DNA of 64,000 bases from Cepaea nemoralis (GCA_014155875.1 JACEFZ010022354.1:131501-195500); one strand, 5' to 3'; shown: positions 1 to 10,425, counted from the first letter of the stretch. Translations and numbers: made by a program. Notes: generated by a model from the sequence alone, not told the origin.

Positions 1-530
1 TATCCAATGTTGGCCTCCTATATGGAGGTCCTTCCCTGGCTCCGATTAATAATTCTGTGACCGAATCTGCCACAAATAAGATATTGACGTGAAGATGCTT
101 GTTCTCCAAAGAGGCTAGTGAAGTTTAACATGGCCTGCGAGACTGACGCTGTGGATGAGCCAGATTTTTTCCATGTTGAGATCTAATACTGTCCGAAAAT
201 CCGTTACCATCGAGCCTCGAATTGTGTCTAATAAAATGTTATTTCCTTTTCAAGTCTTTTTATCGTCTGTATCTTGTTAAATTGTAATTCACCTGTGCCT
301 CTTCAGCTGAGTTCATTTAACCCAAGTGTACCAGTCTGCATTCTTTCCTGTTCTCTTTTGATGTGATACAATTTTCTGTGAATGTTTCATCATTGTCTGG
401 GTGTTTCTCGTGGTAATTAATATAATGTGCGCGTTTTTGCTTTGTTTTAATGTTGTTGCTGCTAGGCGTATCTTGATGATGATTGAGCGTCTCTCCATCT
501 TGGGACAACCTCTATCATATTCTATCTGCT
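1..530. other. no recognised gene or repeat
   Basis: I see no coding frame, simple repeat or element end that I can name here. Short open frames on the minus strand near 313-508 lack any family motif. It may be old degraded repeat. Confidence 0.5.
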
Positions 531-919
531 TGTCTCTGTATGTGTGCGTAAATGTTTGTTAGTGTGTTTGTGATTGTTAGTGGGTATGTGTGCATGCAAG
601 GGGGTGTGTATTTGTGTGTTACTGAGTGGATGTATAACTGAGAGTTTTCGTTTATGATGTACGTATGTTGAATGTGTGTATGCAAGTGTGTATGTATGTG
701 TTTATGCATGTGTGAGTGTCTGTGTGTATGTATGTCTACCTGCCAGCCTGTCTTATAAGATAGTAATTTTATTGTTTATGTTAACATTTATTTGACAATG
801 AGTTTTTCTAATATGACTGTAACATGCACAATAGATAATTGATGTACAAAAGATGAGTGGTTGGAGGGTCGAATATACATCGGGCCTGCATGTCCAAATT
901 AAGACCCATTGAAAAAAAA
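531..919 (+). mobile_element. minisatellite-cored element, 3' part (copy 1)
   Basis: A degenerate TGTGTATG-rich tract (531-745) runs into a 3' end with GATGTACAAAAGATGAGTGG, a CGGGCCTGC block, a CCAAATT block, GACCCATTG and an A run at 912-919. The same ordered blocks end the larger elements at 16.6-18.3 kb and 24.7-26.7 kb and the fragment at 2983. No protein is encoded. I infer a retroposed element with a variable repeat body; its 5' end is not recognisable here. Confidence 0.5.
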
Positions 920-967
920 TGTTCGATCGCATAAAATTAGTTCACTCCTCTATAGACGCTATTCAGC

Positions 968-1112
968 TTTTGAATATTGTGGCAACACAGCGTGCAAAAC
1001 TGGGACTATCCTTGAATATTGTTGCAACACAGAGTGCATACAACGGGACTATCCTTGAATATTGTTGCAACACATAGTGCATAAAACGGGACTATCCTTG
1101 AATATTAAGAAC
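968..1112 (+). repeat. 43-bp tandem repeat, about 3.3 copies
   Basis: Units begin ACTATCCTTGAATATTG at 1005, 1048 and 1091 (43-bp period) with a partial unit before 1005. The last unit merges without a break into the RT fragment at 1083-1212, so the unit appears to be an amplified piece of that coding sequence. The period is not a multiple of three, so amplification was not frame-preserving. Confidence 0.8.
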
Positions 1113-1212
1113 ACAGAAACAATGTCTATATCAAAGAAACAGATAAAACTTAAATATGAGATAACAATAGAAGGGATACTGCTGTATCAAGTTGATAAAT
1201 TTACATACTATT
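1083..1212 (+). pseudogene. non-LTR reverse transcriptase fragment (after palm)
   Basis: The frame reads KTGLSLNIKNTETMSI and then ITIEGILLYQVDKFTYY. This matches the stretch that follows the catalytic YADD box in RTE-like and related retrotransposons, where a GLxxNxKKTE segment is followed about 30 residues later by VxxFTYLGS. Only about 43 codons survive. It is sandwiched between two tandem arrays (968-1112 and 1206-1560) whose units resemble its own ends. Decayed and non-functional. Confidence 0.6.
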
Positions 1213-1560
1213 GTACAGATAACCATGTACAAATAACTAATGACAGAAGTTAACCAAGTACAGATAACTAATGACAGAAGACAACTTGTACAAATAACTA
1301 TTGTACAGATAACCATTGTAGAGATAGCCATTGCAGAGATAACCATTGCACAGATAGCCATTGTACAGATAACCAATGACAGAAGATAACGTGTACAGAT
1401 AACTAACGTGCAGATAACCAATGCACAGATAACCATTATACAGATAACCATTGACAGAAGATCACTTGTATAGATAACTAATGACAGAATATAACCATGT
1501 ACAGATAACCATTGTACAAAAAACCAATGTACAGATAACCATTGACAGAAGATAAGCTGT
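1206..1560 (+). repeat. degenerate tandem array of CAGATAACCATTGTA-type units
   Basis: Units of roughly 12-14 bp (GTACAGATAACCA, with ACAGAAGATAAC variants) repeat about 25 times. The first units overlap the end of the RT fragment. A short inverted stretch of the same repeat lies at about 3785-3840. Confidence 0.75.
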
Positions 1561-1691
1561 ACAGAAGTTTTCCAAGAGTGTTAAAATGGGCAAAAAGCTA
1601 CAGGGGTGATAGATATATCAAACAGAGACATCAAGTTAAAAGATGATCAAATCTCAGCCAGAAACATCAAGATTGATCAACAGCCATTAGC
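1561..1691 (+). repeat. flank shared with an inverted copy at 3713-3790
   Basis: Blocks such as GCTGTACAGAAGTTTTCCA, GTGTTAAAAT and AAGATTGATC, then AGCGGA before the SINE head, recur in the same order on the minus strand at 3713-3800, also directly upstream of an S1 head. The shared region therefore extends beyond the SINE on its 5' side. Confidence 0.6.
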
Positions 1692-1996
1692 GGAGGTAAG
1701 CGTGGCTGAATGGGTAAAAACACTCGTTCTTAAACATCCGGTGCGCTGATGCTGAGGTAGCAGGTTCGACCCCTACACCGGTCAGTTGGAATAAAATGTT
1801 GACTTCTCGTCCTTGGCTTGGGGATGTAACTTACAAGTACCTCTGAAGTCGGAGTGGCCTGGCCTGTTGGCGAGAGACACTGGTAGTAGGGAAAGCTAAT
1901 CAACACGCAGCAACCAGTCCAGTGCACTAGAAACAGTAGCATGTGTACGGACTACGCTTGAGTTCAAAGCCAGCAAACGCAAAAAAGAAAAAATAT
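1692..1996 (+). mobile_element. tRNA-derived SINE, family S1
   Basis: The head contains an A-box-like TGGCTGAATGGG (1703-1714) and a B box GGTTCGACCC (1763-1772) with a long variable-arm-like spacer, as in a Leu/Ser-type tRNA. The body carries TTGACTTCTCGTCCTTG and the element ends in an A-rich tail (about 1980-1996). RNA polymerase III transcription from these internal boxes is the family's usual mode. Other copies: 3410-3712, 31345-31568, 49457-49746 and 62436-62835. It encodes no protein. Confidence 0.8.
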
Positions 1997-2154
1997 TGCC
2001 ACGAGCGAGCTGTTTGAGATCAAAGAACAATGGAACATAAATATTTCACCGTTGAGAATTCTGTTTGAAGATGTTACCGCTCAAAAGAATCCATAAATAT
2101 AATAACTTGATGATTTGATAAAGTGTTGATTACAGACAATGAACAGCAGCCGCA

Positions 2155-2207
2155 AGAAGAAGAAGAAGAAGAAGAAGAAGAAGAAGAAGAAGAAGAAGAA
2201 GAAGAAG

Positions 2208-2241
<34 letters not shown>
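2155..2241 (+). repeat. (GAA)n(CAA)n microsatellite
   Basis: About 18 GAA triplets pass directly into about 11 CAA triplets. Open frames across it are low-complexity artefacts. Confidence 0.95.
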
Positions 2242-2339
2242 GTCACTGGATGCAGCGATTGTACACACTAAGTAATTATGTTCCGAATTTAAATTAAAAA
2301 AACGGAAATCATGGCGATCTCCAAGAAGAAAGAAATACC

Positions 2340-2755
2340 CAATTACAACTTACAAGAAAACGGAACAAATCTAAAACAGGTGCACAGTTTCAACTGATCT
2401 GGCCGGAGACAATATCGGAGTGAAGATGCTTGGTGGAGATTAGAACAGGAATAGAAGCTTGCAATATGGAAAACCTCAGCATCAACAAACTGTCGATCCA
2501 GATGGGGAGAAATAAGTGTTGAAATCCTCTATACAACATGTATTGCTGAACGCATGTGAAAATTGCACAGTAAGCAGACATGATGAGAAATACTCGATAA
2601 CAACAGAGATATGCTTTCTGGGGAAACTACATAGATTACGCTGATAAGACAGCAAATGAGGTAGTCAGTCGAAAAGCAGATGAAAGCCGCAAATCAATTA
2701 GCGAAATTAAATGTCGACAGATCAGCTATTTTGGGCATAATATGGTGGAGCGCTC
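2340..2755 (+). pseudogene. RTE-like retrotransposon C-terminal fragment, decayed
   Basis: Pieces in shifting frames resemble the C-terminal third of RTE-like RTs: RTGIEACNMENLSINKLSI (about 2440-2500), FWGNYIDYADKTANEVV (about 2615-2665) and ISEIKCRQISYFGHNMVE (about 2697-2752). These align by eye with the better-preserved copy at 55.2-56.1 kb (CKMKNILTNKKIS, WTDRTTNEKVL, RRQSKYFEHVMR). Several stops and frameshifts separate them. Confidence 0.6.
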
Positions 2756-2844
2756 GCTCCTAAGTTTTCAGTGCGCTGATGGAGAGATAGATGGTCCAAT
2801 CCCAATACTGACATTAAGTTGGGTTTAAGTTAATTTCTTGTTTG

Positions 2845-2925
2845 AAAAGCAATAACAGATTACTGAACGTACAACTGTCTAGAACATTTAACCGGGGTAG
2901 ATCGCCACGTCCTGAATAGTGTGTG
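2845..2925 (+). mobile_element. SINE S4 3' fragment
   Basis: The order AGCAATAACAGATTACTGAACGT, a degraded TTGCCNAGAAAATC block and then CGTCCTGAA follows the S4 body. The tRNA head is missing. Confidence 0.5.
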
Positions 2926-2982
2926 TTACATTTTATTTTATCTGAAGAATCACACGCAAAAATAGTAACAAGTGGCAACATT

Positions 2983-3120
2983 GAACGAACGAACGAACAA
3001 ACTTTATTTTCAAAGGGTTAAGAATTGGGCACGCAGGCCGTCTAACATTCTGCACTTTTATCACTCTCTTTCATACATTATTTCATTCATACATCATTTA
3101 AGGCTAACTGAGAACAGCAA
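2983..3120 (-). mobile_element. minisatellite-cored element, 3' end (copy 4)
   Basis: On the minus strand it reads GACGGCCTGCGTGCCCAATT, then AACCCTTTGAAAATAAAG, then a (GTTC)4 tail at 2983-2998. The G/T-rich body is not visible next to it, so this is a 5'-truncated copy. Confidence 0.55.
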
Positions 3121-3295
3121 CAATATAAAAGATATGCATTATACAGGCATGGGGAAAATGCAAATGTCAATACTACACGACTCAGTAATACGTATTAATG
3201 AATGGTGTGGAACTTGTTATTAGCTATGTGCAATATACTGGTCAGGGAGCTTGTTGGCTGAATGGTTGGTGAATTATATACGAGACTGGGTTTTC

Positions 3296-3362
3296 ACTCT
3301 TGTGTGTGTACTTGTGTGTGTGCGTGCGCGCGCGTATGTGGGTGTGCTTGTGTGTGTTTGCA
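3296..3362 (+). repeat. GT-rich microsatellite
   Basis: Interrupted TG dinucleotide tract with CG interruptions. Confidence 0.85.
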
Positions 3363-3409
3363 CGGGCGCTTATGTGCGTTGAGTTGAGCTGAGTCACAGC
3401 ACTCGGGAA

Positions 3410-3712
3410 TTTTTTTTTTTTTTTGCTTTGCGCTCGCTCGATTTGAACTCAACCGTAGTTCATACACTGCTTCTATTAGCACTGCACTGAATTTTGCGCG
3501 TGGATTAGCTTTCCGTATTACCAGGGTCACTCGTATCAGGTGAGGCCACTCCGACTTCAGAGTGACATGTAATTTACGTCCCCAAGTCAAGGACGAGAAG
3601 TCAACATTTTAGTCCAACTGACCGGTGTAGGGATCGAACCTGAGACCTCGGCATCAGCACACCCGATGTTTAAGAACGAGCGCTCTTATCCATTCAGCCA
3701 CGCTTACATCCG
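3410..3712 (-). mobile_element. tRNA-derived SINE, family S1
   Basis: Full-length reverse copy. The head at 3640-3712 has a B box (GGTTCGATCC on the minus strand) and an A box in TGGCTGAATGGATAAGAGCG. The element ends in a 15-base A tail (T run at 3410-3424). Together with 3713-3840 it forms an inverted counterpart of 1500-1996. Confidence 0.8.
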
Positions 3713-3845
3713 CTCATGGCATATAGATCAATCTTAAAAAGATCAAAACAAAAAGATAAAAAGATCATTTTAAAACTGTTGGAAAACTTATGTACAGCTA
3801 ATCTTCTGTCAATGGTTATCTGTACATTGGTTATCTTCCGGTCCC
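3713..3845 (-). repeat. inverted copy of the 1500-1691 flank
   Basis: On the minus strand the stretch carries the ACAGATAACC array motif, AAGTTTTCCAACAG and AAGATTGATC directly before the S1 head, matching the + strand at 1500-1691. Confidence 0.6.
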
Positions 3846-4121
3846 CAGCATGGCGGTTAGGCATTGAACCGCTACGGCCTCTGGAGTATTTATCTTTGTG
3901 GCTGCGGTTTGCATTTCGCATTTTCCTCATGTTGGACTGGTAGTATATGGTTCCGTCGCCCTGCTACTCAGTGCGTGGCGCGACTCTGTGAGCTGTGATA
4001 TTCACCTGAAATGCTTCTACATGTCCGCTTTTGTTTGTACAGTGACCTGCATGTTCGGAACAATGGCTACCGGCTGTTGCTGAATTGACTGATTTGCCAT
4101 TTCGGTTCACGAGTGCATTTT

Positions 4122-4178
4122 TGACTTGTACTGACTTGTACTGACGTGTACTGACTTGTACTGACGTGTACTGACTTG
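4122..4178 (+). repeat. 10-bp tandem repeat (TGTACTGACN)
   Basis: Six consecutive units of GTACTGACTT or GTACTGACGT. Confidence 0.9.
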
Positions 4179-4277
4179 GTTAATGAGGATGAATCGCCCA
4201 GTGGAGTGAGGGCAGAGACGCGGGGCGGGAACTTGAGGAAGATTAGAACCCAGAACTTCGCGCCTCCTTTAGTCATT

Positions 4278-4423
4278 CTTCTTCTTCTTCTGCGTTCATC
4301 CAGTTTATTTTTTCGGACGTGATTGCGTTGTGCCTGTTTACAGCAGAGCTGTGTTCTTGCGCCTTTAGGCCGACACATCCGACTTCTGCGGGCATTTGTT
4401 AACCAGGTTAACCTTCCCGGGGG
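4278..4423 (-). mobile_element. short retroelement S6 with 11-bp TSD
   Basis: The 146-bp element begins on the minus strand with CCCGGGAAGGTTAACCTGG and ends in (GAA)4. It is flanked by perfect copies of CTTTAGTCATT (4267-4277 and 4424-4434), a target-site duplication typical of LINE-mediated retroposition. I see no clear A or B box, so it may be a LINE 3' end or a non-tRNA SINE. Other copies: 34385-34500 and 40258-40477. Confidence 0.75.
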
Positions 4424-4451
4424 CTTTAGTCATTACATTAGCTCGACTCCA

Positions 4452-4469
4452 AACAGGCAGGCAGGCAGG

Positions 4470-4529
<60 letters not shown>
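4452..4529 (+). repeat. (CAGA)n microsatellite
   Basis: About 19 near-perfect CAGA units, preceded by GCAG units. Confidence 0.95.
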
Positions 4530-4605
4530 TAGACATACGTACCATCAAGTTTGTCATTTGCCTGTAAGTTTTCACTTTTATTTCTTGCCATAGCTAAGTT
4601 ACTTG

Positions 4606-4663
4606 CATTTCCTTTACAGGATGTCGCATTCAATCCTGGTATTGTGTGGCTGTTTGTGATTAC
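4606..4663 (-). mobile_element. SINE S4 3' fragment
   Basis: TTTCCTTTACAGGATGTCGC followed by ATTCAATCCTGG and TTTGTGATT is the S4 3' end in reverse. It is truncated by the CAGA tract that follows. Confidence 0.55.
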
Positions 4664-5110
4664 AGATAGACACACACACACAAAACAGAGAGACAGACAG
4701 GCACACCAACAGACAGACGGAATAGTAGTCTGGATTACAGACAGATATACAGACAGATAAATAGACAGAAGGACAAATAGTCAGACAGAGATATAGATAC
4801 ACGACAGACAAATGAACTAACAGACAGAGAGACACACAAACAGTCAAAAGGACAAACAGACAGACGGACAAACAGCACAGAAAGGCAGGCATACAGATAG
4901 AAAAACAAACAGACCGACACACAGAAAGACAGATGGAAAAATAGTCTGGCAGACAGACACACAGACAGACAACCAAGTGAACAAATAATCAGACAGAAAA
5001 ACACACAGACAAACACACAGACAGATAGACGGACGAATAATCAGACAGACAAACAGACAACAAACAATGAACAAATAGACGGACAAACAGAGGAACAGAC
5101 ACATAGAGAA
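4664..5110 (+). repeat. degenerate CAGA-rich tract
   Basis: ACAGACAG-type units with ACAA and GAGA interruptions, clearly derived from the CAGA repeat. Cys/Leu/Ser/Val-rich frames on the minus strand are translation artefacts. Confidence 0.9.
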
Positions 5111-6309
5111 ATAGGCGAGGGTAAGGTAATGTTATTTACAACTATGTAATCATTAGACGCTGTGGAAACGACGACTCTAAACGCCAACATTACACAATGA
5201 ATTATAAAAGACGAACGCAATGTACTGTAAATACAACCCCCTGCGCCATTGAAAGGTCGATAGCTAAAGAAGAGCGCACTTAATTTAACGCAATAACGCT
5301 CTCACCGCGGCTCACGCGTGTTTTCACTTGCCTCATTAATTTACCAGAACATGCCAGGAGCTGGAAAAATAAATAACATAACGACTTAAAGCCAGTCTGG
5401 CAATTTCCAGGTGGGTTATCCCAGCATACATCATCTCAAGACAGGAAACTCACTTTCGCTTCTGGAGTACTTTCCACCATAACTATGCTTTTACCGCGCA
5501 CATTTTTTGGGAACCAGCTTGCGAGACAAGGCTGCTGTTGGCAATTTCGGGCTAATATTGTTATTCATATAATTATGGTGATGTTTTATTTCTTTGAGTT
5601 TTCAGGAATGAAGAGGTTATTAGAAAAATATGTTTATGTTATTTACTTTCTTGACAATCACGTGAAACTACTGCTTTTTAAATCCCGCCTGATGAGATTT
5701 CCGGTATGTCTGCGGTTTTCTTTTTCCGTCTGCAAACTCCAATCAGTGGCTATTAATTTATTTAAAATTTTCCATTTTAGTTGTTTACCGACTTCGATCT
5801 TCTGGCTGCTAAAAAGAGCGCTCTGCACAGTAGACAAAATCCTTAACACAGACATAAGAATCAGCACATGCTATACATATTCTACTGTAGCTGTGCTTCC
5901 ACAGTTGCAATTGTTGCCTTGGCAGCTTACGTACGGCCTACTCTTCACAATGTCGAACTGCCAATTCTCTTTACAATGTCGAACTGCCAAGACATGTTTA
6001 AAATTGATAGCTTGCTCACGGGACATCCTATTTTTAACATTGGTCGGATACGACTAAGCAACGGATCCACTACCCAGGAACCAGCGCTGAGTGCGCTATC
6101 CTCTTCTTACTGGCGTGTAAGTGTCATTCAAAACTGAGTTCCAACACAATCTTGTAAAGTTAGAGGTGAACGTCGTACGTCCAAACCAAAGAGTAGTTCA
6201 ATCTCTGTCCACGGAATTCAGTGGAGCTGTTGTGCTAGGGTCAGGGTTCATGCTCATTAAGTCTTTTCTTTGTTGTTGTTGTTGTTTTCACGTGGGGCTT
6301 CATTTGCAG
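5111..6309. other. unassigned stretch
   Basis: A 190-codon open frame (+, 5485-6057) exists but has no recognisable domain and reads through AT-rich sequence with a hydrophobic bias. I do not call it a gene. A 27-bp direct repeat carrying CAATGTCGAACTGCCAA lies at about 5948-5992. No other structure seen. Confidence 0.5.
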
Positions 6310-7482
6310 GTACTCATCTGGCTAACGTAGAGGACTTTCGACCATGTTCTCCACACAGATACTAATCTGACTAAAGTGGAGGAGATACGTTCATGGTTTC
6401 TATGTAGATACTAATCTGGGTAATGTGGAGGAGATTCGACCATGGTTTCCATGCAGATAGAATCTGGCTAACAAAAGGAAGAATCGACAACGATTTAATC
6501 GACATTAATCTAGTTATCGAAAGGGAGAATCGACTACATTCTCCACACAGACACTAATCTGTTCGACGAAGGGGACTCGACCATGGTCTCAACACAAGCG
6601 CAATCTGTCTAACAAAGGGGGGATCGATCACGGTCTCAACACAAACGTAATCTGCCTAACAAAGGGGGACTCGACCACGGTCTCAACACAAACGTAATCT
6701 GCCTAACAAAAGGGGGACTCGACCACTGTCTCAACATAAACGTAATCTGTCTAACAAAGGGGGACTCGACCACGGTCTCAACACAAACGTAATCTGTCTA
6801 ACAAAGAGGGACTCGACCACGGTCTCAACATAAACGTAATCTGTCTAACAAAGGGGGACTCGACCACTGTCTCAACATAAACGTAATCTGTCTAACAAAG
6901 GGGGACTCGACCACGGTCTCAACACAAACGTAATCTGCCTAACAAAAGGGGGACTCGACCACTGTCTCAACATAAACGTAATCTGTCTAACAAAGGGGGA
7001 CTCGACCACGGTCTCAACACAAACGTAATCTGTCTAGCAAAGGGGGACTCGATCACGGTATCAACACAAACGTAATCTGCCTAACAAAGGGGGACTCGAC
7101 CACTGTCTTAACATAAACGTAATCTGTCTAACAAAGGGGGACTCGACCACGGTCTCAACATAAACGTAATCTGTCTAACAAAGGGGGACTCGATCACGGT
7201 CTCAACACAAACGTAATCTGCCTAACAAAAGGGAGACTCGACTATGGTCTCAACACAAACGTAATCTGTCTAACAAAGGGGGACTCGACCACGGTCTCAA
7301 CACAAACGTAATCTGCCTAACAAAAGGGGACTCGACTATGGTCTCAACACAAACGTAATCTGTCTAACAAAAGGGGACTCGACCACTGTGTCAACACAAA
7401 CGTAATCTGCCTAACAAAGGGGGACTCGACCATTGTCTCAACACAAACGTAATCTGCCTAACAATAGGGGAATCCACCACGG
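6310..7482 (+). repeat. 47-bp minisatellite, about 25 copies
   Basis: The core unit contains GGGGGACTCGACCACGG, CTCAACACAAACG and TAATCTGTCTAACAAA. Units from about 6600 onward are highly uniform. The first five or so (6310-6590) are longer and diverged, giving a decay gradient at one edge. Sub-variants (ACACAAAC versus ACATAAAC; TGTCT versus TGCCT) are interspersed. Confidence 0.95.
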
Positions 7483-7747
7483 TCTCCAGTGTGATGAAGC
7501 CAGCCGATGACAACAAATGTGTACTCTACGAGACTGCAAAAACTTCCCATCAACCCCTCTAGGTGATGGTTGACAACTACCACGCACTGCTTGCACTCAC
7601 CACCTGAACTGCTGACGAACAACATAAAAATGATGTTTTACTTGTCTATCCTAATTATGACTCACAAATCACAAATAAGCATCAATTCTTAAAGTGGAAC
7701 AGACATGAACATCTCGACTCCACAGCTTTCAACAACAGTAGTGACAA

Positions 7748-7985
7748 TTTTGGGCGCCTCTGTAGCGAGGTGTAAAGCCAATTGTCTCTCGCTGGGAAGG
7801 TCGTGGGTTCAATCCCCGGGCTCCCTTGTTCAGGCCACGAGCTCGACTTCCGGAGACCTATGCTGCGGAGTCCGTGCTTTATGAGATACTATCAGCTTGC
7901 CGTTCTGCGGTAAGACACCGAGCCGGATGGGGTAAAATTCGGTGCAATAAAGCCGACCCTCTCAACTTTAGTAATTTAGCAGTTC
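7748..7985 (+). mobile_element. tRNA-derived SINE, family S2
   Basis: The head has a B box GGTTCAATCC (7806-7815) preceded by a degraded A box (TGTAGCGAGGTG). The body has GGAGACC, GGAGTCCGTGCTTTATG and GGTGCAATAAAGCCGACCC, shared with copies at 42655-42893 and 48062-48305. Divergence from those copies suggests an old insertion. Confidence 0.7.
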
Positions 7986-8335
7986 AGTTTAGCCACAGTC
8001 TCCAACCGTAAATATTTACCAAGTTACAGAGTTACGATTACTAAACTTATGTAACTAAAGAATTAAATATTGTAAATGTGTATATATTTTTCCAATACTT
8101 ATTTTTAACGAAAACAAAATATATGTATCCCCCACGCATATAGCGGAAGTCTATTAATCTTATTGCGTCATTCGTGTTTATCTGTTGGTCTGCATACATT
8201 TGCTAACTTATCTTTGGCTGGGATTTTCAGACAAGAGTCGTTTCTTGGAGCGGCGCCATACTTGTTACAGGAGTATTTACTCACTCTTCTGGTTTTGTTT
8301 TAGAATTCGTTCTTCTCCTGTCTCTCTTAATCTTC

Positions 8336-8620
8336 CTCTTAAACGAGCAGGCGGATAGATTGGCTGGGTATGCATCCCTTGATGAGTTATTGGTGCATGG
8401 TAAGGTAGATGTGGCTGGGGCCCTTTTGGGATTGTGTGTAAAGTGCAGAAGAACGGGTAGATCATCACGGCATGGAGAGATTTGTCGTCCGTAATTGTGT
8501 CATATAATGAAAGCTCCACTAATTGTATTCACACGTCAACAGAAGAAGACGCAGCACGTAATGGTACCTCCCGAGTGATGTAATGTCAGTTCTTGACTCA
8601 ACTCAACTGAATTCGTAATC
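8336..8620 (+). pseudogene. RNase H-bearing non-LTR fragment 1
   Basis: From 8342 the frame reads NEQADRLAGYASLDELLVHG and continues KVDVAGALLG. NEQADRLAG is the conserved end of an RNase H domain of non-LTR elements, with the last catalytic Asp. The 3' part (8540-8615) repeats the end of the copy at 8735, including GAGCACGTA-like and TCAGTTCTTGACTCAA blocks. Decayed. Confidence 0.55.
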
Positions 8621-8734
8621 TTTGGAGTTAATTTATTGATTATTCGCCTACCCCTTTCCTGATTTACATGTCAGTTTGCATCAACTTGTAAAAGACGTCC
8701 GGGCCTTTTATCTTTAAAAAACTCGCTTCTTATT

Positions 8735-9110
8735 GTGAGAATTGTAAGGATATTTTGCCCTGGCCATACGGGTTTACGGGGGAATGAACAGGCTGATAGG
8801 CTAGCAGGGAATGCACCTCTTCGTGGTAGTTGCCTATGGACAAGGGGGAAGTGGTCGTGCGCTTGTGAGACCAGGTGGAGAAGGCGGAGGAACAGATTGA
8901 GAACCCATATGTGGAAAGAATGAGATTGCGGGGGATCGGCAGGGGTTCTGGAAGAATATCAAAACTGAGAGGGAAGACCAGGAGAACTTTTAATCAGATA
9001 GCGATGGGAACGATTAGTAGTATGACTCTTCGCTGGCTGTGAAACGAGGGGACGGAGCACGTATGGGAATGTCCTGAGTGCAGTGATGTCGGTTCTTAAC
9101 TCAAAAACTC
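8735..9110 (+). pseudogene. RNase H-bearing non-LTR fragment 2
   Basis: The frame includes CPGHTGLRGNEQADRLAG (catalytic-type His and Asp of RNase H). After a frameshift it continues KLRGKTRRTFNQIAMGTISS and then WECPECSDVGS, which resembles the short Cys-containing tail after RNase H in this kind of element. Two related copies lie at 8336 and 29770, all with a 3' UTR rich in CTCAACT. The enzyme would degrade RNA in the RNA-DNA hybrid; this copy is broken. Confidence 0.65.
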
Positions 9111-9363
9111 TCTTTTCACAAGATTGCGTTCTCAAGTCTAGTATTCTATAATCTCTACGGCAATCGCTTCACATCAATGATTGTATTTGTGACATCCCCA
9201 GACCAGGATTAATAAATGAACACGTGATTAAAGTTCTAATTCTAAAGATAAAGAACCCATGCATACCATCAATGTTCTAATTCTGAACGTTAAAGACAGC
9301 ATACTATATCATAGTTCTAATTCTAAAGGTAAAAGACCCCACACACCATCAGTGTTCTAATTC

Positions 9364-9454
9364 ATACACACATGCACATACATACACGCACATACACACA
9401 TACACATAAGAGAGAGAGGGGGAGGGTTGATATAGCGAGAGAGAGGGGAGGGAG

Positions 9455-9505
<51 letters not shown>

Positions 9506-9552
9506 AAAAGGGCGAGAGAATAAGAGAGAAAGAAAAGCAGAAAGAAAACACG

Positions 9553-9614
<62 letters not shown>

Positions 9615-9618
9615 GAGA

Positions 9619-9690
<72 letters not shown>
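9364..9690 (+). repeat. compound microsatellite (CA, GAAA, GATA, GA)
   Basis: Blocks in order: CA-rich (9364-9407), GA-rich, (GAAA)11 at 9457-9506, (GATA)4 at 9554-9570, then a long GA tract with GGGA interruptions to 9690. Confidence 0.95.
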
Positions 9691-9691
<1 letters not shown>

Positions 9692-10107
9692 GATATGGTT
9701 GAGGTAAAGATATACAATCATTTACCTACAGGAAGTGAGTGCTTAGCAGTTAAAAATTATTACGGTCTTTCATTTCACTGTATTCCATAATGAATTCGTC
9801 TCAGACTTCACGATTGTAGCATGATCCAGAGTACCTTCTTACGGTTTGATTAACTCTCTCTGTTCGTCTTTTTTGTTTATCTGTCCGCTGTGAATAAAGA
9901 CGCTTTCTATTTCCCGTTATCGCTTTCATTACATCTCAGCGAAGATAAAATGAATCATTAAAACCGCAGAGAACACTTTAATGAAATGAAAATTGGGAAA
10001 ACAACAGTGGCTGCACACACAGCAAGGAGGTGATTAGGATGAGAAATGAAAGAAGAAGCAAAGATAAGTTAACTGTTGTGTTTCCAGGCATTCGTTCTGG
10101 GTTGATA

Positions 10108-10170
10108 AGTTTTTGCTTGCATAATCATCAGTTTTTGCTTGCATAATCATCAGTTTTTGCTTGCATAATG
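10108..10170 (+). repeat. 22-bp tandem repeat, three copies
   Basis: AGTTTTTGCTTGCATAATCA-type units directly upstream of the retrotransposon fragment at 10172. Confidence 0.9.
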
Positions 10171-10171
10171 A

Positions 10172-10425
10172 AAGCACATACGAATACAAGTGTGCTAAAT
10201 TCCACAAGCATAGCAATATACAACATTATTTGTTGGAGTACAGACCAGATGAAAGCAGAGGAAGAGGCCAACCACGTAAACGATGGACGGAGGGAATAGC
10301 AGAGTCCATGGGAATATCAATACATGAAGCCCACAAACGGTCACTCTCCCGCTGTTTATGCTTCACCTCTACACTACAAGGTACAAGAAGAACATGATGA
10401 GATGAGATTAATTGGAGGTAAAGAA
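10172..10425 (+). pseudogene. non-LTR C-terminal fragment (SMGISIHEA type)
   Basis: The frame reads ESRGRGQPRKRWTEGIAESM and continues GISIHEAHKRS, the basic C-terminal tail seen in many RTE-like retrotransposon proteins, then runs into a 3' UTR ending GATGAGATGAG. The same tail occurs at 31235-31335 and 48620-48838. 5' truncated. Confidence 0.6.

Noticed and set aside
4614..5104. Cys/Leu/Val-rich minus frames
   Set aside because: Translation of CAGA tetranucleotide repeat, which lacks stops in several frames.
5485..6057. 190-codon + frame
   Set aside because: No domain, no splice or codon evidence, AT-rich hydrophobic composition; plausible by chance in 64 kb.
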